20,154 nucleotides of DNA from a virus: positions 1 to 20,154 of IMG/VR virus record IMGVR_UViG_3300009180_000272. One strand, given 5' to 3'. The notes beneath the pieces were generated by a model. That model was not told the DNA's origin, did no database searches, and saw nothing but the letters and a program-made list of their open reading frames with translations. Position 1 is the first letter of the stretch. The number at the start of each line of letters is the position of its first letter. Shown here piece by piece: positions 7,640-13,461 of the stretch. A program made the translations under genes and the position numbers.

Positions 7640-9088
7640 ATGTTCCTCTCAGGATCACCCGATACAGAAACGCTACTGACCGAGGTTCCAACCCTAGTCA
7701 GCACGTTGCGGGAGAAGACTGGTTTCTTTACTTTGTCTCTTTCGCATGCTGTAACCGCAAATTCTGGAACAGCCGACAAAGTTGTATATTTTGGGGTTTC
7801 CCCCGCGCAAGAGGCAAATGAGACGGGAGCCGATAGGTTTTTTTATTTCCCAGCCGCGGTAAGAGTTGTTGGGATTATTTCTACAGTCTCAGTCTTATCT
7901 CCGGGGCAAGGCACTAAAAATGCTTCTGACGCAACTATGGGGCTTCAAAACGCAGCAACTGGAGAATTCTTTAACCTTCACGTCTCCCACAATTATTCAA
8001 AGTCTTACGATATTGTTCGGGGAGCTGGCAAAAACATAATTGTAAAAGGTTCTGACAAGTATCGAATACGGGTAGCCATACCTGGGTATTCTCAGGCAAA
8101 CCCCTCAAACTACACCCATCAAATTACCCTCCTTTTAGAAAACCTGATTCCAAATATTTATTATTGCGGCTTTGAACAGGGTGATGCAGCGCTTCAGTTT
8201 AATTTATCTAGGTTTCCAAAAAAGTTTAGTAAGTTTGGGAGTACTTCAATTCTGGGAAACGTTTACGGCAACGTTGGGAGCTACCTAATTCGTCCAGTAC
8301 CAGTAAAAATCTTTGGTAGAGTACCACCTTCTTCAGATTTTGTTCTTTCAGACCCAGCGATAAACCCCTCGACAGTTATAATTAATGATCCACCGCCAGC
8401 AAACACAAACGCTAATTTACTCTGTGATGAGCTTGGGGCTGAATTCAGCAGCTACCCAACCTTTGTTAAGAGACCCTATTTTAACAACATAGGATTATTG
8501 GTGTCCACTTACAATCCAGACAGCTGTATAGCAACTGTACCAGGATTTGGCGTTCCCACGACTTATGTTAATTACCCCGGTTACTCAGAGTGGTGGGAAG
8601 CTAGTTTTAACGCTTCCAATAAGTATCGATTGGGTGCAAAAAACGTAAGGACGTCTTACTTTTCTTACGATACTCCCGATAGCCAAGGTAATGGTTTTTA
8701 TGCGGAGGCCTTTACTTTCGCTGTTGGGGGGAAGGAGGATCTTTTGACAACAAGCCCTTTTAATATCGTTAATATTCAGAATTGGTACTTTCTGAAAGTA
8801 AGGATTGGTGTTTTGATTGATACTGTTGGCGACCCCCAGTATTGCCCAGACTACATTAGTGTCGTCACAACTGTAGACAGCTTAAATGGTGTGCAAGCTA
8901 ACACCTTCTCGGAAAAACTACCAAAAAATGGAATACCTAAGCTAGTTGTTTTTGAGCTCGATTGCGCTCCGAATTTTATTTTCAAGTTCAACTTCTGGAA
9001 AGTGTCACCCGCCGTATTTCCAGACGTGCACACCATAGGCCAGGGACCTGACTCTATTATGTCTTTCAGCGCTGTTACCATTGACTAA
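7640..9088 (+). CDS. Large beta-rich head-module protein, unknown function
   Basis: This 482-residue protein is rich in Ser, Asn, Gly, Pro and aromatic residues and has the look of an all-beta virion protein, with no membrane segment or catalytic motif that I can find. Its first part (KVVYFGVSPAQEA, FPAAVRVVGIISTV) reads like a beta-sandwich with a presented loop; the middle holds Tyr- and Asn-rich loops. It follows the preceding gene by 3 bases, with GAGG 8 bases before the ATG, and is the last gene before the non-coding leader of the capsid gene. A capsid fibre or decoration protein is plausible; an internal virion protein is the alternative. I do not recognise the family. Confidence 0.6.
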   Translation: MFLSGSPDTETLLTEVPTLVSTLREKTGFFTLSLSHAVTANSGTADKVVYFGVSPAQEANETGADRFFYFPAAVRVVGIISTVSVLSPGQGTKNASDATMGLQNAATGEFFNLHVSHNYSKSYDIVRGAGKNIIVKGSDKYRIRVAIPGYSQANPSNYTHQITLLLENLIPNIYYCGFEQGDAALQFNLSRFPKKFSKFGSTSILGNVYGNVGSYLIRPVPVKIFGRVPPSSDFVLSDPAINPSTVIINDPPPANTNANLLCDELGAEFSSYPTFVKRPYFNNIGLLVSTYNPDSCIATVPGFGVPTTYVNYPGYSEWWEASFNASNKYRLGAKNVRTSYFSYDTPDSQGNGFYAEAFTFAVGGKEDLLTTSPFNIVNIQNWYFLKVRIGVLIDTVGDPQYCPDYISVVTTVDSLNGVQANTFSEKLPKNGIPKLVVFELDCAPNFIFKFNFWKVSPAVFPDVHTIGQGPDSIMSFSAVTID

Positions 9089-9101
9089 TTCCCAGCCCCA
9101 C

Positions 9102-9128
9102 TTGACAAGTTTTAAAAAGCATTACGAT
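9102..9128 (+). promoter_or_regulatory. Candidate promoter for the major capsid gene
   Basis: A perfect -35 box TTGACA (9102-9107) is followed, after an A/T-rich 15-base spacer, by TACGAT (9123-9128; 4/6 of the -10 consensus). The spacing is shorter than the optimum of 17. TACATT at 9130 and a second TTGACA at 9148 are nearby. It stands at the start of the only long gap inside the head module, ahead of the gene that needs the most expression. Confidence 0.4.
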
Positions 9129-9314
9129 CTACATTAGCTGTTAGAAATTGACATGGGCGTATCCGCGGGCCGCCACCGCGTTAGTCGAGGACGAATAGCT
9201 TACGGGCAATAAAAGCTCTGGGATGCCGCCAGGGAAACAAACACAGGAACTGCCATTACCTTCGGCAATGGACTTACAGTTTCTAAATTTACTTTTGAAA
9301 GGACACTAAATACT
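9129..9314 (+). promoter_or_regulatory. Structured untranslated leader of the major capsid gene
   Basis: These 186 bases carry no convincing gene but several hairpins: CGCGG/CCGCG with a 7-base loop (9164-9180), AGCTT/AAGCT (9197-9217), a six-pair stem with one G-U (9216-9221 with 9229-9234), and CCATT-A-CC/GG-C-AATGG around TTC (9253-9271). The second and third share two bases and may be alternatives. A short ATG frame (9153-9212, 19 residues) has no Shine-Dalgarno. It is followed in the same frame by 34 open codons running into the capsid gene. AAAGGA (9298-9303) is the capsid ribosome-binding site. The leader may stabilise or control the capsid mRNA; this is inference. Confidence 0.45.
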
Positions 9315-10625
9315 ATGGCTACTGAATACACAGCAATCGAGCAGTTGCTTATCTCTGAGAGCAACCGTATCGGTGACGATATTTATCGTAAAACAGTTGA
9401 TACGAGCCCCTGGCTCAAATTGGTTAAACAAGATGCTTGGCCGGATGAGATGGGTGACACCGTTTCCGTTCTGGTTTACGAGCGTTCGCTACCTTATGAC
9501 GGTAGTGGTCCCAAGATCTCTTGGAACAACGTTTCGCAAAACGGCGGTTCTTACGGTGGCACATTGTCGTATGACGGAACTGGCGCTGACTCAGGTGCTT
9601 CGGGGAATGCTAATTCTTTCCCTAGCAGCGTTGGTAAAGTGTTGGACTTCGGTCAGACGCTTCGGACCTACGGGCTGCAGCACGCTGCGCTTGAATCCCC
9701 TAACGTCTCGTTGAATGACCTGCGCTTCCCCATGAAACGGAAAGAGCAGCTCTCCAACATCATGCAAATCATGACCGAATCCACGACTGAAGTCTGGATT
9801 CAGCGGTATCGTGACCAGTACGTCGACCAAGCCGAAAATAAGCTTCTGGCGACTACCTCTACCGTTGTTGCCTCAGGTGAGGACGTTGGTATTGGTGGGA
9901 CCATCCGAAAATTGTCAACTGGTGTTGACACTCGTGTAAGTGGTTTCCCCAGCGCCACGACAGCAACCGCCGCCGCTACGCAGTTGACCCAGACCATCCT
10001 TGATCGGGTGTATATGGATCTTCTCCGCAATGGAGCAGGTGCAAACGCCTACGATCGGTCTAACGGAGCCCCTGTGTTCTTGGCGATTATGTCGCCCGAA
10101 ACCAGTGATTCCTTGATCCGGGCTAACGCGGATATCCGTCAGGATTTCCGCTGGAGCGAACGGGTTAACGAATTGCTCGCCCCCTTGGGTGTACAGCGCA
10201 GCTACCGCAACTTCCATCACTTGGTAGATGCGTTTGCGCCTCGTTACTCCCTCAGTGGCACTACGTTCACTCGGGTTTACCCGTTTGTTCGTTCCTCCAA
10301 CAATAGTTCGTCATCTGGCAATAAAACCCAGGGATTTAAGTATGAACTTAATTCCAACTACCTCACTGCCGCGTACGAAGATACTATTATCTTTGTTCCG
10401 GAAGTGTTCACGAGCTTGGTCCCCAAGCCCTTGAGCATTGGTGGTGGAATGGAGTTCAACGCTCAAAACTATCGTGGCGAGTTCACCTGGAGGAACATCC
10501 CGGATCGCGTAAATAACCCAGACGGAACTTTGGGATATTTTAGGGCCATTTTCTCAAATGGCGCTAAACCCATCTTCCCGCACATGGGTTACGTAATCCG
10601 TCACTTGCGCAACACCATCAGCTAA
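9315..10625 (+). CDS. Major capsid protein
   Basis: This 436-residue protein is the probable HK97-fold coat subunit. It lies after portal and scaffold genes, has the right size and lacks membrane or enzyme motifs. The N-terminus (ESNRIGDDIYRKTVDTSPWL, then GDTVSVLVYERSLP) resembles coat proteins of short-tailed phages: a helical arm followed by beta strands around a long Gly/Ser-rich loop (about 64-95). A helix-rich middle (KRKEQLSNIMQIMTESTTEV) and the C-terminal segment IFPHMGYVIRHLR follow. By eye the gene is richer in G and C than its neighbours, consistent with high expression. AAAGGA lies 11 bases before the ATG, and a promoter candidate and structured leader precede it. Confidence 0.8.
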   Translation: MATEYTAIEQLLISESNRIGDDIYRKTVDTSPWLKLVKQDAWPDEMGDTVSVLVYERSLPYDGSGPKISWNNVSQNGGSYGGTLSYDGTGADSGASGNANSFPSSVGKVLDFGQTLRTYGLQHAALESPNVSLNDLRFPMKRKEQLSNIMQIMTESTTEVWIQRYRDQYVDQAENKLLATTSTVVASGEDVGIGGTIRKLSTGVDTRVSGFPSATTATAAATQLTQTILDRVYMDLLRNGAGANAYDRSNGAPVFLAIMSPETSDSLIRANADIRQDFRWSERVNELLAPLGVQRSYRNFHHLVDAFAPRYSLSGTTFTRVYPFVRSSNNSSSSGNKTQGFKYELNSNYLTAAYEDTIIFVPEVFTSLVPKPLSIGGGMEFNAQNYRGEFTWRNIPDRVNNPDGTLGYFRAIFSNGAKPIFPHMGYVIRHLRNTIS

Positions 10626-10647
10626 ATAGAGAAAGGAGAACATATAT

Positions 10648-10890
10648 ATGGCTCTTCCTCTCTCTATTCAAACACAAGATCAGGTCTTTGCGGCTGGAGT
10701 CCGCAATGTCCTGGCCAATGGTGGTGCGTGGACTAACGTCGTTTCTCTTACTGCCGCTACAGGCACTACGGGTAACACTGTTAGTGATGTGACTGCGACC
10801 CCTACCCAGACCCTTGTGAATAATAACTTCAAGGTTCTGGCTGACAAAATTAACGAGCTCATTGTTCTCGTTAACCGAGTCAACGCTTAA
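10648..10890 (+). CDS. Small virion-type protein downstream of the capsid gene
   Basis: This 80-residue protein has a small Thr/Val-rich middle (SLTAATGTTGNTVSDVTATP) and a C-terminal helix, NNNFKVLADKINELIVLVNR, with a heptad of Ile, Leu and Val that should oligomerise, probably as a trimer. I recall similar short tails ending in N-x-NF-x-x-L-x-x-K-x-N in phage head-fibre or decoration proteins, but the match is from memory. It has the strongest Shine-Dalgarno of the window (AAAGGAG, 10632-10638) 9 bases before ATG, fitting high expression with the coat protein 22 bases upstream. A hairpin follows it. A capsid accessory protein is likely; the exact role is unknown. Confidence 0.65.
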   Translation: MALPLSIQTQDQVFAAGVRNVLANGGAWTNVVSLTAATGTTGNTVSDVTATPTQTLVNNNFKVLADKINELIVLVNRVNA

Positions 10891-10902
10891 GTAATTAATG
10901 GA

Positions 10903-10931
10903 GGCTCCTAGGGTTCTATCCCCTAGGAGTC
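10903..10931 (+). terminator. Strong hairpin ending the head module (terminator-like)
   Basis: GGCTCCTAGGG (10903-10913) pairs with CCCTAGGAGTC (10921-10931) over 11 pairs including one G-U, with a 7-base loop. The bases after it, TTCACCTATTCTT, are pyrimidine-rich but not a clean T-run, so termination may be partial. The right arm holds AGGAG (10925-10929), which would be hidden when folded, though it lies 15 bases before the next ATG. It probably lowers expression after the capsid genes or protects their mRNA 3' end. Confidence 0.6.
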
Positions 10932-10944
10932 TTCACCTATTCTT

Positions 10945-11241
10945 ATGTTAGCCAATCAAGTTACCGCTAAGCAGACAGAAAACGTCGCAGAGACGGCTTC
11001 TTTAGCTGCCGATCTAGTTGTATTCCCGATTCCAAGTGGTTTTGTACCCCCGCAAGGAGTCCAACCCGGGGAATCGTTTGAAGCAATAGCTCGAGTTCAG
11101 TTCACAAATGGGAAGATGGTTCTTGAAGCAATCGAAGGCCACGAAGTTAGGCTTGATACGGTTGGTGCTGAGCCCCAAGAACCAATTTCTTTTGAGAATG
11201 CAGTTGAGAGAAAGTTGGACGCTAATGCGAGGATGGCTTGA
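10945..11241 (+). CDS. Small hypothetical protein
   Basis: This 98-residue protein is acidic, without signal peptide or membrane segment. After a polar N-terminus it has a short beta region (AADLVVFPIPSGFVPPQGVQ, then EAIARVQFTNGKMVLEAIEG) and a helical end. I recognise no family. The ATG follows the hairpin by 13 bases and lacks a properly spaced Shine-Dalgarno. Its stop overlaps the next gene by 17 bases, which suggests coupled translation. By position it may belong to the late virion set; nothing in the sequence says what it binds. Confidence 0.6.
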   Translation: MLANQVTAKQTENVAETASLAADLVVFPIPSGFVPPQGVQPGESFEAIARVQFTNGKMVLEAIEGHEVRLDTVGAEPQEPISFENAVERKLDANARMA

Positions 11242-11509
11242 TCTTACGGCAGCGATTGTCGAGCAAGCTGTAGCTGATCTTGATCTCGCCGCTTTACCGT
11301 GTCGGACCAAAAGAAAGCCTGATTGGGCTTTTACTCCTGAACATTTCAGAGAGTTCTTTCAGATCACTGAACCTCTTTTTAGGATTTGTGGATTTTCGCT
11401 TAATGCTGAAGCGGTGCGAGACCGTTTAAATAAAAAGTTAGAACGACTGGAGAAAACACATGCCCCGCAAAGACGTAAACGAAATCTGCGTAAAACTTGC
11501 CGGAATTGA
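11225..11509 (+). CDS. Small hypothetical protein
   Basis: This 94-residue protein is mainly helical: LTAAIVEQAVADLDLAALP, then a compact stretch PDWAFTPEHFREFFQITEPL with Trp and several Phe, a FRICGFSLNAEAVRDRL helix, and a strongly basic tail (QRRKRNLRKTC) that could contact nucleic acid. The open frame extends upstream to 11108, but that part is the shadow of the preceding gene, so I start at ATG 11225, where the two genes overlap by 17 bases. GAGA about 10 bases upstream is a weak ribosome-binding site. It overlaps the next gene by 50 bases. I do not recognise it. Confidence 0.55.
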   Translation: MRGWLDLTAAIVEQAVADLDLAALPCRTKRKPDWAFTPEHFREFFQITEPLFRICGFSLNAEAVRDRLNKKLERLEKTHAPQRRKRNLRKTCRN

Positions 11510-11690
11510 TGCTAAGCTTGACTCGGTTGTTGATTTAATTCGCCGGCACGATGAGATGCTTTCTGGTCACTCAGACCGTTTGCATCACGCGGAGAAACAT
11601 ATCAATCTTGTTGTAGGGTGGGCAGGGGCAATTGGTCTCCTATTTTCTTTTGTTGGAACGTGGGTAGCCGAAAAACTTGGAGTAAAATAA
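11460..11690 (+). CDS. XhlA-like single-pass membrane protein, lysis cassette
   Basis: This 76-residue protein has an amphipathic helical N-terminus (about 5-48, GIDAKLDSVVDLIRRHDEML, heptad-like) and one membrane segment, about 50-70 (LVVGWAGAIGLLFSFVGTWVA). This is the plan of haemolysin XhlA-type phage proteins, which help holins and endolysins at the membrane. The good ribosome-binding site TGGAGA (11448-11453), 6 bases before the ATG, lies inside the preceding gene, with which it overlaps by 50 bases. Spanin, holin and endolysin candidates follow, which supports a role in lysis. It might be the holin itself. Confidence 0.65.
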   Translation: MPRKDVNEICVKLAGIDAKLDSVVDLIRRHDEMLSGHSDRLHHAEKHINLVVGWAGAIGLLFSFVGTWVAEKLGVK

Positions 11691-11714
11691 CCTCTGTTGC
11701 GTCTAGACAAAAGT

Positions 11715-12128
11715 ATGTCAAAATCAGCCATGAGCGTGCTTTTGATATTGGCTTGTCTCTTTCTTTCGGGTTGTACGACAGTTTCAAGCAGGGGTCTACC
11801 TAATTTCACTACCACAGAGGCTAGGCTTGATGCTGCCTCTGCCGTCGCGAACCCAGAGGCTAAAAAGCATATAGAGGCCGCTAAAGAGCAATTAAAGTCC
11901 GCTAAAGAGGCGTGTTACGCCAATACAGAGGCTTTAGAGCAGGCGATTAAAGAAAAGAACGAAGCCGTTAAGAACGCAGTCGTCTGGAAAGAGAAACAAC
12001 GTAAAGCCCTTAAAGAATTGTGGATCTATCGTGGCGCAATTATTGCTTTGGTGCTTTGGGTCTTCCGTGGGTTCTTATTTAGCGGGGTTATGGCTATAGC
12101 TCGTAAATTTGTGGGGATACCCTGGTGA
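11715..12128 (+). CDS. Probable unimolecular spanin (lipoprotein with C-terminal membrane segment)
   Basis: This 137-residue protein starts with a lipoprotein signal (hydrophobic stretch about 6-19, lipobox LSGC with lipid-bearing Cys20), continues with a charged Ala/Glu/Lys-rich helix (about 34-104, coiled-coil-like) and ends with a hydrophobic segment (about 107-129) and a basic tail (RKFVGIPW). An outer-membrane lipid anchor plus an inner-membrane C-terminus in one chain is the design of u-spanins such as phage T1 gp11, which fuse the two membranes in the last step of lysis. Arg118 inside the hydrophobic segment is odd. ATG at 11715 is used; TTG at 11697 and ATG at 11730 are alternatives. 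It overlaps the next gene by GTGA. No separate Rz/Rz1 pair is seen. Confidence 0.7.
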   Translation: MSKSAMSVLLILACLFLSGCTTVSSRGLPNFTTTEARLDAASAVANPEAKKHIEAAKEQLKSAKEACYANTEALEQAIKEKNEAVKNAVVWKEKQRKALKELWIYRGAIIALVLWVFRGFLFSGVMAIARKFVGIPW

Positions 12129-12466
12129 TTCGGTGGATCCGAAATAGCTTTCAGGGCTTAGTTGCTCTGAGTGTCGCTATCATCATTTTCTTTTTTCTAG
12201 GCCCTATTCTTCAGGGTTTCGACAGCACAGCTGGCGTTGTTGATCTTGGTTCCTTGCATGTTCTTGCATTCGGAGCCGTCCGGTTTTTGTTTTGCACATT
12301 TCTAGCTTGGTCGGTGCTTCAAATGGATTGGAAGATTCTCGACCAGTACGTTGACAAAGGTGTTTTAAAAGATGATTGGAAGGAGGCTTGCCCAAAGACA
12401 AGACTTGCAATCTTCTCGTTTGTTTTTGGTGTTCTTCTTATCGCAGCAATTCTTTCATGCAAGTAA
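12125..12466 (+). CDS. Three-helix membrane protein, holin candidate
   Basis: This 113-residue protein has three hydrophobic segments, about 11-30 (GLVALSVAIIIFFFLGPILQ), 44-66 and 93-111 (RLAIFSFVFGVLLIAAILS), with a charged loop at 67-92 and a basic N-terminus (MIRWIR). Size, three segments and position directly before the endolysin gene fit a class I holin, which would form holes in the cytoplasmic membrane at a set time. The GTG start overlaps the preceding stop (GTGA), and the gene overlaps the endolysin by 10 bases. Because the endolysin has its own signal peptide, this protein may be a pinholin or act by depolarising the membrane. No family match is claimed. Confidence 0.6.
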   Translation: MIRWIRNSFQGLVALSVAIIIFFFLGPILQGFDSTAGVVDLGSLHVLAFGAVRFLFCTFLAWSVLQMDWKILDQYVDKGVLKDDWKEACPKTRLAIFSFVFGVLLIAAILSCK

Positions 12467-12990
12467 TAATATATGCTGCGATTCTTTTTGCGTTTGTTTC
12501 CGACTCTCTGGCTGGCCCAGGAACTGAGGCGCAGAGGGTTCTCATCGTCGAACAGGCCCGTAAAAGCATCGGAATTCGGGAACTGTCGGGACGGAACGAC
12601 GGGGCCTTGGTGGACGAGATCCTTTCATCGGTAAATCTTGAAGGCACTAAATCACCTTGGTGCGCAGCATTTATTGTTTGGGTTGGCGACAAGGCTTTTG
12701 GGGCAACGCTATTTAATCCCTACCCTAGGTCGGCTTGGAGCCCGACATTTCTTGCAAAACCCACCTGGGATCGACAAAGGAAGGGAACCCCGCTCAAACC
12801 CGCAGACGTCTTTGGAATCTGGTTCCATTCGATGGGCAGGGTGGCGCACGTTGGCCTTGTGGAGAAAAACGAGGGGGATTGGTTAGTGACAATTGAGGGG
12901 AATACAAATGGTGGTGGTAGCCGGGACGGGGATGGCGTTTACAGGAGAAGACGTTTGGCCGCAAATGTCCTTGGTAGGGGGTGGCTGTGA
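12457..12990 (+). CDS. Exported CHAP-like peptidoglycan hydrolase (endolysin)
   Basis: This 177-residue protein should cut cell-wall peptide bonds as amidase or endopeptidase at lysis. After a signal sequence (1-19, IIYAAILFAF core) comes an NlpC/P60-CHAP-type domain: Cys69 in SPWCAAFIVW, His131 in RVAHVGLVEK and the polar site IEGNTN (E147, N149). The domain start VEQARKSIGIRE is also typical of this group. The open frame runs up to 12376, but ATG at 12457 gives a clean signal peptide and overlaps the holin candidate's stop; the upstream part is its shadow. A signal-bearing endolysin can reach the periplasm by Sec and stay membrane-tethered (SAR) or be released. It ends inside the start of the nuclease gene. 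Confidence 0.82.
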   Translation: MQVIIYAAILFAFVSDSLAGPGTEAQRVLIVEQARKSIGIRELSGRNDGALVDEILSSVNLEGTKSPWCAAFIVWVGDKAFGATLFNPYPRSAWSPTFLAKPTWDRQRKGTPLKPADVFGIWFHSMGRVAHVGLVEKNEGDWLVTIEGNTNGGGSRDGDGVYRRRRLAANVLGRGWL

Positions 12991-13412
12991 GCCTTCGGAT
13001 TGGTGCCGTCGGTGTCCAGAAGGTAGTCGCAAAGCTTCTTGAACAAGGTTTTCTCGTTAGCACACCTATAATTGACGATGGGTACGATCTGATTACTGAT
13101 TGGAAGGGGAAACTGTGCCGAGTTCAGGTCAAGAGTACTATGGGCGCTTCCGATGCCCACGCCCGTAACAAACTGAAGTTCTTAGCTGTTCGTGGAGCTG
13201 GTTATGGGTATGGAGCGTATTTGAAAATCAATAAAGAAAAGATGAAATATAAACCAAACGTATGTGATATCTTTATCTTTTATCATATCCCTCAAGACGC
13301 GGTATTCGCTGTCCCAAGCACTAGACTTCCAAAAACTAAGTCTATCTATTTTTCCCCCAACTCTTCCTGGAGAGATAATTGGGGCGTATTGCGCAAATTT
13401 AAAAGAGGGTAA
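12987..13412 (+). CDS. PD-(D/E)XK-type nuclease, resolvase-like
   Basis: This 141-residue protein starts with a helix (GAVGVQKVVAKLLEQGF), then a strand-turn-strand with Asp34 in DDGYDLITDW and the QVK signature in CRVQVKST (Q47, K49). This D-x(12)-Q-x-K order is that of small PD-(D/E)XK enzymes related to archaeal Holliday-junction resolvases (Pfam PDDEXK_5-like). It could resolve branched DNA before packaging or cut foreign DNA. I take GTG at 12987 (GTGA overlap with the endolysin stop), because AGGGGG at 12976-12981 is then at normal spacing; GTG at 12981 would overlap that site. A nuclease between lysis and tail genes is unusual and may be a late-acquired insert. Confidence 0.65.
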   Translation: MSLRIGAVGVQKVVAKLLEQGFLVSTPIIDDGYDLITDWKGKLCRVQVKSTMGASDAHARNKLKFLAVRGAGYGYGAYLKINKEKMKYKPNVCDIFIFYHIPQDAVFAVPSTRLPKTKSIYFSPNSSWRDNWGVLRKFKRG

Positions 13413-13461
13413 ACTCAAACAATGAGACGGATATTTCTAAAGTCCAAATCCGCTTAAGGTT

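Noticed and set aside
9129-9314. tRNA or known ribozyme in the capsid leader
   Set aside because: No T-loop sequence, cloverleaf or catalytic core could be found.
11108-11224. Upstream extension of the 94-residue gene
   Set aside because: This part overlaps the coding sequence of the preceding gene in another frame, and its product is not protein-like; ATG 11225 gives the normal short overlap.
11225-11241. Programmed frameshift joining the two small genes (tail-assembly chaperone style)
   Set aside because: No slippery heptamer is present in the overlap, the second gene has its own ATG, and short-tailed phages do not need such chaperones.
12376-12456. 27-codon upstream extension of the endolysin
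   Set aside because: It is the out-of-frame shadow of the holin candidate and would bury the signal peptide; ATG 12457 is better.
13422-13457. Eleven-codon micro-ORF and weak hairpin before the nozzle-like gene
   Set aside because: Too short to judge, and the stem is interrupted by a bulge; no further support.
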